Assembly: GCA_937927845.1 (NCBI GenBank)
Contig: CALFXE010000084.1
Location: forward strand, 1 to 56,696
Reading direction: 5' to 3'
DNA: 56,696 nt
Source of the DNA: an uncultured Paludibacter sp.
GTDB lineage: Bacteria; Bacteroidota; Bacteroidia; Bacteroidales; Paludibacteraceae
Part shown: positions 1 to 7,511 of the stretch, in pieces
Layout: the number at the start of each line of letters is the position of its first letter
Position numbering within the stretch: position 1 is the stretch's first letter
Made by a program: the position numbers and the translations under genes
Notes under the pieces: model-generated
Databases searched by the model: none
What the model was told of the DNA's origin: nothing
Seen by the model: only the letters and a program-made list of their open reading frames with translations

Positions 1-55
1 GGAGTTCCCTCAATCGCTCCTTTGGCTTTGCCAAGTCGCTCTTTCAGGATGACAC
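1..55 (-). repeat. Left arm of perfect 55-bp inverted repeat
   Basis: The first 55 bases are the exact reverse complement of 533-587. The arm contains the short palindromic core CTTTGGCTTTGCCAAG, a small REP-like hairpin. It may extend left of the window. Together the arms enclose the GIY-YIG gene. Related imperfect copies lie at 619-708, 717-767 and about 7412-7500. Confidence 0.9.
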
Positions 56-94
56 ACTCACTGGCGGGCGGGGATATATTTCCTAAATGGTTTT

Positions 95-388
95 TTAATA
101 ATCGTAGGGATTGAGTTCTTTCAATGCCGGGTTTTTGGTATTAATAAGATTTAGTTTCTTTGCTCTGGAATATTTTTTAATCTGTTTTTCTCTTGCTATA
201 GCATCTTCTACATATTCGTATCTTTCAATATAAATCAACTTGTTTATATTGTATTTTTTTGTAAACCCATCTGTTTTCCCAAGCTTGTGCTCAGCAACAC
301 GTCTGACAAGATTATTGGTAATTCCGGTATAAGTAACACTATTGTTTCGTGTAGTTAAGATATAAACATAATAAAATTGAGTTTTCAT
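95..388 (-). CDS. GIY-YIG nuclease family protein (UPF0213-like)
   Basis: A 97-residue single-domain GIY-YIG protein. The YYVYIL signature near the N-terminus and YTGITNNLVRRVAEH show the GIY and YIG (here YTG) strands and the catalytic Arg region; IAREKQIK carries the usual glutamate, and the tail KNPALKELNPYD is typical of the bacterial stand-alone family. The family has the fold of homing and UvrC nucleases, but the function of these small proteins is not established. The start is taken at the second Met; a Met two codons upstream (394) is equally possible. A -7 box lies at 411-418. The gene sits alone between perfect inverted repeats, which suggests the gene and repeats travel or are maintained together (inference). 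Confidence 0.85.
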   Translation of the reverse strand: MKTQFYYVYILTTRNNSVTYTGITNNLVRRVAEHKLGKTDGFTKKYNINKLIYIERYEYVEDAIAREKQIKKYSRAKKLNLINTKNPALKELNPYDY

Positions 389-410
389 AAACAAACATTT
401 TTTGAAGATG

Positions 411-418
411 CAAAAATA
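411..418 (-). promoter_or_regulatory. -7 box upstream of the GIY-YIG gene
   Basis: The minus strand reads TATTTTTG, matching the Bacteroidota TAnnTTTG box, about 17-23 bases before the start codon. No clear TTTG -33 element is visible at the right spacing. Confidence 0.5.
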
Positions 419-462
419 TAGAAAAAATCGACAAACAACATATTCACAAATATAACCTCAAC

Positions 463-511
463 ACCGCCACTGCGAAAATGATGATGTTACAGGGACACTT
501 CGAGTGGCGGT
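463..511. repeat. Imperfect hairpin with 9-bp arms
   Basis: ACCGCCACT at 463-471 pairs with AGTGGCGGT at 503-511 around a 31-base loop. It is GC-rich compared with its surroundings and lies between the nuclease promoter and the repeat cluster. Function unknown. Confidence 0.5.
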
Positions 512-526
512 TTACACTGTTAGCCT

Positions 527-767
527 GCGAGCGTGTCATCCTGAAAGAGCGACTTGGCAAAGCCAAAGGAGCGATTGAGGGAACTCCTCTACAGCCGTAG
601 TCGGCTTTTACACCCTCCGCCCGCTAACGAGCGTGTCATCCCGAACGAGCTACTTGGCTAAGCCAAAGGAGCGAAGTGAGGGAACTCCTCTACAGCCGTA
701 GTCAGCTTATACTCATCCGCTAACGAGCGTAGCGAAGTGAGGGAGCTCCTCTGCAGCCGTAGTCAGT
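527..767 (+). repeat. Cluster of three REP-like repeat copies
   Basis: Three head-to-tail copies at 527-606, 619-708 and 717-767. Each begins GCGAGCGTGTCATCC or a variant and ends CTCCTCTACAGCCGTAGTC. Copies one and two carry the palindromic core CTTGGC(A/T)AAGCCAAAG; the third has lost the middle part by internal deletion. The first copy contains the right arm (533-587) of the perfect inverted repeat. This fills most of the gene-free stretch 395-839; nothing else coding is seen there. Confidence 0.85.
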
Positions 768-839
768 TAGATAGCAGCTGTGATGGACACCCCATATGTT
801 GCAGTCGTTTGATGCGAAACATCACGACAACTTCAATAT

Positions 840-2987
840 TTATTTCTTCTTCCTTTTCGATTTCTCCTCTATTGACTTTTCGTAAATAAGTGATGTTAGA
901 TTATTATCCAAGCAATATTCAGTAATAACATCTAAAAACTTTTTACCGTATCTTGCAACTTTTGTTTTTCCAAAACCGTGAATTTGCAGCAAATCCTTTT
1001 CAGACAGTGGGAGAAAATCTGACATTTCCTGAATGCTTTTAGTATTTGCTATCAGATAGATAGGCATACTTTCATTATCGCTGATATTATTTCGTAACTC
1101 TAAGAGTTTAAAATAAAGTTTAGGATGACGAGAAGTGATTTTCGTTTTGGTGCCTGACTTAGAATATGCATTAATACTAAATTCAGGTATAGTAAATTTA
1201 TTTTTTATAGAAAAGTAATTTTCTGCAGAGAATGGAAACTGAAGACTTTTCATAATGTAAGTTTTGAGAGACAGTACACCAAATAAATCTTTCATTTCCT
1301 CGTTGAAAGTGCTTGCACTCTCTTTGTTATCAGTTGATGCCGGCGATTCTTTCAAGGTGTCTGTTATCAATTTTATCTTTTCCGTAAAGAAGGTACTTGC
1401 AGCATATATCCTTTCCGTTAGAAAACTTTCATCTATATCTTGTTCAATAAAAATCCTGTCGATTTGAGTACTAAATTTTGATCCGACATCCTCTAAAATT
1501 GATAGCTGATTATGTATATTATCGATATAACCTTTAGTCTCGTTATTGAAAGAAGATGAAATTTCTTCAAAAGATTTTTTAAATCGAGCGAATTTGCTTG
1601 TAATACTGCTGTAATTAAACAGTTGTTGGATAATATATGCCCTGAACTCATTTAATGATTTATTGAGTTCGGTTTCTAAGATTTCAGAAGGTAATTTTTG
1701 CTTTTCGTGTTCTAAAATCTGGCGGTCATTTTCGATGCTATTAGGATTTATCTTGCTATGCAGTACCATACCTTCGAGATTGGTGCATCTGCTTAAAGCC
1801 ACATAAACCTGTCCGGATGCAAAAGCCTCACCTGCATCAATTACAGCTTTGTTAAAGGTGAGACCCTGACTTTTATGAATTGTTATCGCCCATGCCAATC
1901 GTAAAGGAAACTGAATAAATTTACCGATTACGTCCTCGTCAATCTTCTTGGTGGTAGGATTGGCGGTATAACGTACACTTTCCCATTCCATGCGGGATAC
2001 ATCAATGACTGAATCATCTTCGGGACATTTTACCTGTATCGTATCTTTAGCAAATGATTGGATTACACCTATTTTGCCATTGTAAAACCTTCTTGGAGTT
2101 TCGGTATCGTTTTTAATAAGCATAACCTTAGCACCAATTTTCAGATTTAGGATTTCATCGGTAGGGTAACTTTTCTCATAAAACTCACCATCAATAATAG
2201 CTTTAAAGCTTACAGCCTCAGAACTTAATTTTCTTAATTCTTCTGAATTTATTAAATCAGCTTTATAATTATGTGTTGTAAGAGTAATAAATGAATCATC
2301 AGCAGGCGGTACAAATAAAGGGTTATACCGACTATTCAGTATTTCGATACTACTTGAACTAAGACAGTTATTTCTTACCTCATTTAATATCTTGATGAAA
2401 TTAATATCTGACTGCCGATAAATTTTCTCCAATTCGATATAAACAGGAGGTTTTTGTTGCACTATATGGCTATGAAAGAAGTATGGAGATTCGTAGTATT
2501 GAGACAAATATCGCCATTCATCATCGGATGCAACAGGAGAAAGTTGAAACATATCACCGATAAACACCACCTGAACACCTCCAAACTCATCTCGATGACG
2601 AAACCTGACATGACGAAGCATATGGTCGATGGCATCGAGAGTATCAGCTCTTACCATACTAATTTCATCAATCACAAGAAGTTCAAGCTCTTGCAGTATT
2701 TTACGTTTGTTAGAACGCATTTTACTTTTCTCAATCAGATCTTTTTTACCTTCAGAAGTAGGGAAGAAGGGAGTAAAAGGTAATTGAAAAAAAGAGTGGA
2801 TAGTAACCCCACCGGCATTTATTGCTGCTACGCCGGTTGGAGCTACTATAGCTATTTGTTTATTAGTAATCTTCTTTAAGTTGTGCAGAAAAGTAGTTTT
2901 TCCTGTACCTGCTTTTCCTGTAAGAAAAATATTTCTATTTGTTTGTAAAGCAAAATCCAGAGCAATTTCGTAGTTTGAGGTGTTCAT
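840..2987 (-). CDS. PIF1-like superfamily 1 DNA helicase with C-terminal HRDC-type domain
   Basis: A 715-residue ATPase. Walker A GKAGTGKTTF is near residue 25, Walker B VIDEISMV near 110, and the SF1B motif AITIHKSQGLTF with VYVALSRCTN near 380-410, the typical PIF1/RecD2-like helicase set. A long, less conserved middle region follows, and the last about 80 residues (LSEKDLLQIHGFGKTKVARYG) look like an HRDC or helix-hairpin-helix DNA-binding domain. It probably unwinds DNA in replication or repair. The start is set at the ATG at 2987: an upstream ATG would read into word-type repeats and a GTAGAGACG repeat, which is unlikely to be coding. Downstream of the mmd operon on the same strand, possibly with read-through. 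Confidence 0.88.
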   Translation of the reverse strand: MNTSNYEIALDFALQTNRNIFLTGKAGTGKTTFLHNLKKITNKQIAIVAPTGVAAINAGGVTIHSFFQLPFTPFFPTSEGKKDLIEKSKMRSNKRKILQELELLVIDEISMVRADTLDAIDHMLRHVRFRHRDEFGGVQVVFIGDMFQLSPVASDDEWRYLSQYYESPYFFHSHIVQQKPPVYIELEKIYRQSDINFIKILNEVRNNCLSSSSIEILNSRYNPLFVPPADDSFITLTTHNYKADLINSEELRKLSSEAVSFKAIIDGEFYEKSYPTDEILNLKIGAKVMLIKNDTETPRRFYNGKIGVIQSFAKDTIQVKCPEDDSVIDVSRMEWESVRYTANPTTKKIDEDVIGKFIQFPLRLAWAITIHKSQGLTFNKAVIDAGEAFASGQVYVALSRCTNLEGMVLHSKINPNSIENDRQILEHEKQKLPSEILETELNKSLNEFRAYIIQQLFNYSSITSKFARFKKSFEEISSSFNNETKGYIDNIHNQLSILEDVGSKFSTQIDRIFIEQDIDESFLTERIYAASTFFTEKIKLITDTLKESPASTDNKESASTFNEEMKDLFGVLSLKTYIMKSLQFPFSAENYFSIKNKFTIPEFSINAYSKSGTKTKITSRHPKLYFKLLELRNNISDNESMPIYLIANTKSIQEMSDFLPLSEKDLLQIHGFGKTKVARYGKKFLDVITEYCLDNNLTSLIYEKSIEEKSKRKKK

Positions 2988-2995
2988 GTAGAATA

Positions 2996-3101
2996 AATGT
3001 GTTAATGTGTTAATATGCCAATGTGCCAATATTTCTGTAGAGACGTGTCGTGACACGTCGTAAATCGTGACACGTTAATCACCAATCACTAATCACCATT
3101 T
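2996..3101. repeat. Intergenic word repeats and GTAGAGACG palindrome
   Basis: The gap between mmdB and the helicase gene has degenerate repeats of GTGTTAAT/TGCCAAT (2996-3031), a GTAGAGACG-type palindrome built on GACGTGTC/GACACGTC (3037-3060), and CACCAATCACTAATCACC (about 3080-3098). The GTAGAGACG element is related to the hairpin at 36113-36141. Confidence 0.6.
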
Positions 3102-4334
3102 TCAGGATAACATGCTTAGCAGAATACCTGCTGCAACGGCTGATCCTATAACTCCTGCTACATTTGGAGCCATTGCGTGCATAAGTAAGTGATTTGTTTT
3201 ATCAGCTTTCAAGCCTTGTTCCTGAGAAACACGGGCAGCAGCGGGCACAGCAGAAACTCCTGCAGATCCTATTAGCGGATTAACCTTATCTCCTTCTTTT
3301 AGGAACAGATTCATTAATTTAGCAAATAGAACTCCCAATGCAGTAGCTATAACAAAAGACAAAGCACCAAGTCCGAATATCTTCAAAGAATCCCAAGTTA
3401 TAAATCTATCAGCTTGTGTTGATGCACCAACAGTTAAACCCAATAAAATCGTAATTGTGTTTATCAACGCAAAACGAGCTGTTTCGGCTAACCTTTCAGT
3501 AACTGTAGACTCTTTTAGCAAATTACCAAGGAACAGCATACCTAATAGAGGTAGAGCACTCGGAGCTATGAAAGCGGTAAGCACCAAACCTATGATAGGA
3601 AATGCAATTTTTTCAGTTTTAGAAACCGGACGAGGAGGTTTCATGCGAATAAGCTTTTCCTTTTTGGTTGTTAGAAGTCTCATCACCGGGGGCTGAATAA
3701 GAGGAACTAAAGCCATATACGAATAAGCAGTAACAGCAATAGTACCAATCAATTCAGGAGCAAGTTTTGAGGTAAGGAAGATAGCCGTTGGTCCGTCAGC
3801 ACCACCAATAATTCCAATAGCGCCGGCTTGTTCGGGAGTAAAACCGAGAGCATATGCTCCAATAAATGTAATAAATATACCGGTTTGAGCCGCAGCACCA
3901 AGTAACATCAATTTAGGATTAGAAATAAGAGATGAGAAGTCGGTCATGGCTCCAATTCCTAAGAATACAAGAGGCGGATACCAACCCTGAATAACACCAC
4001 CATAAAGGAAATTAAGTACAGAACCCTCTTCATAAATGCCAATACTTTCTCCTAATGAAAAGGGAATATTTCCTATAATCATTCCGAAGCCAATAGGGAT
4101 AAGCAACAAAGGCTCCCAACCTTTTTTAACAGCAAGGATAATGAAGATAGTACCAATCAATATCATTACTAAGTATTTGAATTGGAAGTTTGCAAAGCCT
4201 GTACTATGCCAGAATTTTTCCAAACCATCAAAGAAGGCATTTGAACTATCTGCATTTTGTCCAAATACCCCCATTGGAACAAATAATGCAATAAGAATCA
4301 GCAATATGCTTAATTTTTTTAATACTCTATTCAT
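3102..4334 (-). CDS. mmdB: Sodium-pumping decarboxylase beta subunit (methylmalonyl-CoA/oxaloacetate decarboxylase type)
   Basis: A 410-residue polytopic membrane protein of the OadB/MmdB family. It decarboxylates carboxybiotin and couples this to Na+ export. Family signatures are visible: FLGIGAMTDFSSL, GIIGGADGPTAIFLTSKLAPELIG with the Asp implicated in Na+ movement, and the C-terminal NHLLMHAMAPNVAGVIGSAVAAG. The N-terminus carries an extra hydrophobic segment with a signal-peptide look (residues 5-25). Last gene of the operon, 11 bases after the biotin carrier gene. Assignment to methylmalonyl-CoA rather than oxaloacetate rests on the epimerase and carboxyltransferase genes upstream. Confidence 0.93.
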   Translation of the reverse strand: MNRVLKKLSILLILIALFVPMGVFGQNADSSNAFFDGLEKFWHSTGFANFQFKYLVMILIGTIFIILAVKKGWEPLLLIPIGFGMIIGNIPFSLGESIGIYEEGSVLNFLYGGVIQGWYPPLVFLGIGAMTDFSSLISNPKLMLLGAAAQTGIFITFIGAYALGFTPEQAGAIGIIGGADGPTAIFLTSKLAPELIGTIAVTAYSYMALVPLIQPPVMRLLTTKKEKLIRMKPPRPVSKTEKIAFPIIGLVLTAFIAPSALPLLGMLFLGNLLKESTVTERLAETARFALINTITILLGLTVGASTQADRFITWDSLKIFGLGALSFVIATALGVLFAKLMNLFLKEGDKVNPLIGSAGVSAVPAAARVSQEQGLKADKTNHLLMHAMAPNVAGVIGSAVAAGILLSMLS

Positions 4335-4345
4335 ACAACAATTTT

Positions 4346-4795
4346 TTATTCAATTTCAAACAATACTTCATCTTGTAGAACTGTATTCCCTACCGGAGCA
4401 CAAATTTTAACTACTTTCCCTGAGCGTTCAGCAAGAATATTGTTTTCCATTTTCATTGATTCCATCACCAATAGAATATCACCTTCCTTAAAAGAATCTC
4501 CAATAGCAAAATTAACTTTCAAAATCTTACCCGGAAGAGGAGATTTAATAGTTTTAGCACTCGGACGATTGCTTTCGGAAACAGGCTTTAAGTTTTCTTT
4601 AGCACGTTCATCGCCTTGTTTTGTTTGAACTTCTTTGCGAACCATCACTACCGGTGTTTTCGAAGTTTTAAGTTCTTCGTTAATTTCAACAGCATAAGGA
4701 GTACCGTTAACCTCTATGTCTGCTATGTTTCCTTCAATTTTCTTAACTCTTACAGAAAACTGATCGCCACTTATTGTAAAGCTGAATTTCTTCAT
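4346..4795 (-). CDS. mmdC: Biotin carboxyl carrier protein of methylmalonyl-CoA decarboxylase
   Basis: 149 residues with a C-terminal biotinyl domain. The biotinylated lysine is K115 in ESMKMEN, and the SPLPGKI motif opening the domain is present. The N-terminal 60 residues form a separate small domain, followed by a flexible Lys/Glu/Ser-rich linker (residues 55-82) that lets the biotin swing between the carboxyltransferase and the membrane decarboxylase. The start at 4795 (MKKFSF) is preferred over an in-frame ATG 45 bases upstream, which would overlap the end of the preceding gene. Confidence 0.92.
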   Translation of the reverse strand: MKKFSFTISGDQFSVRVKKIEGNIADIEVNGTPYAVEINEELKTSKTPVVMVRKEVQTKQGDERAKENLKPVSESNRPSAKTIKSPLPGKILKVNFAIGDSFKEGDILLVMESMKMENNILAERSGKVVKICAPVGNTVLQDEVLFEIE

Positions 4796-4797
4796 TA

Positions 4798-5157
4798 TTA
4801 TCGAATTAAATTTGTTAGACCATAAATTTTTGAATTCCATGGAGAATATCTTCTTTCTATTCGCTTGATAGTTATGATATTACTCTCCTCATCATGGATG
4901 TCACTCAAAAAAAGATGCAAAGCCATAGATATAGCAGCAATTTCCTGCCCTGTTATTTCCTTTTTCTCTTGAACAGTTTCAGTTGATGCCAATTGGGTTT
5001 TCTTAACACGCTTTTTAAACGAATAATTACCTCTGCTTAAATTTCCTGTAAATTTGAAAGCAAATACAAGAATAACCAGTGCAGAAAACACTACTGTAAC
5101 ACCAATCACTGAATATAGGAGCACCTGTTCAAATCCACTAATATTCAACATTATCAT
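4798..5157 (-). CDS. OadG-like delta subunit of the sodium-pumping decarboxylase
   Basis: 119 residues with one N-terminal membrane helix (about residues 10-32, VLLYSVIGVTVVFSALVILVFAF) and a basic then acidic cytoplasmic tail, the pattern of OadG/MmdD subunits that hold the soluble carboxyltransferase on the beta subunit. The C-terminal region (TGQEIAAISMALHLFLSDIHDEE) resembles the extended tail of Bacteroidales OadG proteins. Called mainly by position between carboxyltransferase and biotin carrier genes; sequence conservation in this family is low. Confidence 0.82.
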   Translation of the reverse strand: MIMLNISGFEQVLLYSVIGVTVVFSALVILVFAFKFTGNLSRGNYSFKKRVKKTQLASTETVQEKKEITGQEIAAISMALHLFLSDIHDEESNIITIKRIERRYSPWNSKIYGLTNLIR

Positions 5158-5169
5158 AATTTTAAATTT

Positions 5170-6729
5170 TTAAAGTGGAATATTAGTATGTTTTTTCAAC
5201 GGATTTGTAACCTTTTTGGTCTGTAGTGCTTGAAATGCTCTAATAACTCTAAAACGAGTATTTCTTGGTTCGATAATATCGTCGATATAACCATAAGAAG
5301 CAGCTTGGAAAGGATTAGCAAATTTTTGTTCGTAATCGGCAACTTTTTCAGCTATATATGCTGCTTTTTCGTCGGCATCATTCATTGAAGCTATATTTCT
5401 TCCTTCAAGTACTTCGATAGCTCCTGAAGCACCCATAACTGCAATTTCGGCTGTAGGCCATGCATAGTTGAAATCGCCACGCAATTGTTTACAACTCATT
5501 ACGTCGTGTGCACCACCATATGATTTTCTGATGGTAACAGTAACTTTTGGAACAGTAGCTTCACCATAAGCAAATAACAGTTTTGCTCCATGAGTAATTA
5601 TACCGGCATATTCTTGTCCCGAACCAGGAAGGAATCCCGGAACATCAACTAAAGTCAGAATAGGAATATTAAACGCATCGCAGAAACGCACAAAGCGAGC
5701 AGCTTTACGTGAGGCATCACAATCAAGAACGCCTGCAAGGAAATTAGGCTGATTAGCAACTATACCCGTTGATACACCATTAAAGCGAGCAAAACCAACA
5801 ATAATATTACGAGCGTAATTACGATGAACTTCTAAAAATTCTTTGTTATCGACAATGGCATGAATAACATTCTTCATGTCGTATGGTTGATTAGGACTAT
5901 CTGGTATAATCTCATTTAAGCTGTCTTCAAATCTCTCGATAGAATCTCCTGAGTCGAATACAGGTGCTTCTTCCAAATTATTTTGAGGTAAGAAAGAAAG
6001 AAGTTTTCGTATCATTAAAAGACCTTCTTCTTCATTTTCAACTTTAAAATGAGATACGCCTGATTTTCCGGCATGAACATCAGCACCACCTAAATCTTCA
6101 GTTGAAATATCTTCTCCGGTAACTGATTTCACTACTTTAGGACCGGTAACAAACATATACGAATTTTGCTCGGTCATCATAATGAAATCTGTCAGTGCAG
6201 GTGAATAAACCGCACCACCGGCACACGGTCCAAATATTGCCGAAATTTGTGGGACTACTCCTGAAGCAAGGATATTACGTTGGAAAATTTCAGCATAACC
6301 TGCCAACGACGTAACACCTTCCTGAATACGCGCACCACCTGAATCGTTTATACCAATTACCGGACAGCCCATTTTCATTGCCATATCCATTACCTTACAG
6401 ATTTTTAGTGCCATAGTTTCAGACAACGAGCCACCGAAAACGGTAAAGTCCTGAGCGAATACATATACAGTACGACCGTCTATTGTACCATGACCGGTAA
6501 TTACACCATCGCCAAGATATTTTTCTTTTTCTAAACCGAAATTATTGCATCGATGAGTAACGAACATATCAAGTTCTTCGAAACTGCCTTCATCTAAAAG
6601 CATGTCAATACGTTCTCTGGCAGTAAATTTACCTTTTGCATGTTGAGAAGCAATACGTTTAACACCACCACCTAATTTAGCTTGAACTCTCAAATCAATG
6701 AGATTCTTTACTTTTTCTTTGTTGTTCAT
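5170..6729 (-). CDS. mmdA: Methylmalonyl-CoA decarboxylase alpha subunit (biotin-dependent carboxyltransferase)
   Basis: 519 residues, the usual length for the carboxyltransferase of methylmalonyl-CoA decarboxylase and propionyl-CoA carboxylase beta chains. Both crotonase-like halves are present: GGARIQEGVTSLAGY and GPCAGGAVYSPALTDF (about residues 125-185) in the first, and DVPGFLPGSGQEYAGIITHGAKLL with KSYGGAHDVMSC (about 360-415) in the second. These glycine-rich loops form the oxyanion holes for the CoA ester and carboxybiotin. With the membrane beta subunit and no biotin carboxylase gene nearby, decarboxylation rather than carboxylation is the likely direction, giving propionyl-CoA in the succinate-propionate route. 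Confidence 0.94.
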   Translation of the reverse strand: MNNKEKVKNLIDLRVQAKLGGGVKRIASQHAKGKFTARERIDMLLDEGSFEELDMFVTHRCNNFGLEKEKYLGDGVITGHGTIDGRTVYVFAQDFTVFGGSLSETMALKICKVMDMAMKMGCPVIGINDSGGARIQEGVTSLAGYAEIFQRNILASGVVPQISAIFGPCAGGAVYSPALTDFIMMTEQNSYMFVTGPKVVKSVTGEDISTEDLGGADVHAGKSGVSHFKVENEEEGLLMIRKLLSFLPQNNLEEAPVFDSGDSIERFEDSLNEIIPDSPNQPYDMKNVIHAIVDNKEFLEVHRNYARNIIVGFARFNGVSTGIVANQPNFLAGVLDCDASRKAARFVRFCDAFNIPILTLVDVPGFLPGSGQEYAGIITHGAKLLFAYGEATVPKVTVTIRKSYGGAHDVMSCKQLRGDFNYAWPTAEIAVMGASGAIEVLEGRNIASMNDADEKAAYIAEKVADYEQKFANPFQAASYGYIDDIIEPRNTRFRVIRAFQALQTKKVTNPLKKHTNIPL

Positions 6730-6756
6730 AAAAGGATGTTGAAGGATAAATAATAA

Positions 6757-7164
6757 TTAATTCGGCTTTTCACATAACTCTGTAAGTACTCCAAAAGTAG
6801 ACTTAGGATGTAAGAATGCTATATTTAAGCCTTCTGCACCTTTTCTTGGAGACTTGTCGATAAGATTAATGCCTTTTTCAGCTAAAATATTTAAGCTGTC
6901 TTGTAGTCCTTCAACAGCAAAAGCAAGATGATGAATTCCTTCACCTTTTTTCTCGATAAATTTGCCAACAGGACCTTCAGGGTCGGTTGATTCGAGAAGT
7001 TCGATTTTTGTTTGCCCTACCATAAAAAAAGCTGTCTTTACTTTTTGCTCGGCAACTTCCTCTACAGCATAACACTTTAAACCTAAAACATTCTCATAAA
7101 AAGGAATGGCATCTTCTAAGCTTTTAACAGCGATACCCAAATGTTCAATGTGTGTAAGCTTCAT
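6757..7164 (-). CDS. mce: Methylmalonyl-CoA epimerase
   Basis: 135 residues of the glyoxalase/VOC fold. The metal ligands are in HIEHLGIAV near the start, the middle strand QTKIELLE, the second module GIHHLAFAV and FGVLTELCE at the end. It converts (R)- to (S)-methylmalonyl-CoA, the substrate of the decarboxylase encoded just downstream. First gene of the operon, 27 bases before mmdA, with a good promoter at 7266-7297. Confidence 0.95.
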   Translation of the reverse strand: MKLTHIEHLGIAVKSLEDAIPFYENVLGLKCYAVEEVAEQKVKTAFFMVGQTKIELLESTDPEGPVGKFIEKKGEGIHHLAFAVEGLQDSLNILAEKGINLIDKSPRKGAEGLNIAFLHPKSTFGVLTELCEKPN

Positions 7165-7265
7165 AATTTTGAAAGATATATTTTGAATAATTGATAATTT
7201 TATTCGGTAATTATTGAAATAAATCGATTAAAATAAAGATTTTTTTCCTTATTTTAAAAGGTCAA

Positions 7266-7297
7266 CAAAATTAGGCAAAATATATCTGATAACCAAA
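7266..7297 (-). promoter_or_regulatory. Promoter of the mce-mmd operon
   Basis: On the minus strand TTTG (7294-7297) is followed after exactly 20 bases by TAATTTTG (7266-7273), matching the Bacteroidota consensus TTTG-N19-21-TAnnTTTG. Transcription would start near 7258, giving a leader of about 95 bases before mce. Confidence 0.7.
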
Positions 7298-7303
7298 GCA
7301 AAA

Positions 7304-7355
7304 AGCATTAAAAATCTAAAAAAAATAATTTTATTCTTTTGGGATTTTTAATGCT
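7304..7355 (-). terminator. Hairpin terminator after the DUF4914 gene
   Basis: A perfect 13-bp stem (AGCATTAAAAATC at 7304-7316 with its complement at 7343-7355) and a 26-base AT-rich loop. On the minus strand the stem is followed by a short T run (TTTTTGC). It lies about 160 bases after the stop of the minus-strand gene ending at 7512 and overlaps the back of the mce promoter region. Confidence 0.55.
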
Positions 7356-7411
7356 ATTGATTTACATTTGTCGAGCATGTTCGGATGAGGAAAATTTCAA
7401 ACGACCAGTTA

Positions 7412-7500
7412 CTTCCGTCCGCAAGCGAGCGTGTCATTCCGAACGAGCGACTTGGCGAAGCCAAAGGAGCGACTGAGGAATCTTCTCTACAATTGCAGCC
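7412..7500 (+). repeat. Isolated REP-like repeat copy
   Basis: A further copy of the family at 527-767: GCAAGCGAGCGTGTCATTCC, the core CTTGGCGAAGCCAAAGGAGCG, and a diverged end. It lies just downstream of the minus-strand gene ending at 7512. The rest of 7165-7511 holds the mce promoter and a terminator. Confidence 0.8.
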
Positions 7501-7511
7501 TGTTGACGTCC

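Noticed and set aside
1..839. The repeat region considered as an insertion sequence
   Set aside because: No transposase is present and no target-site duplication can be judged because the left end is cut by the window.
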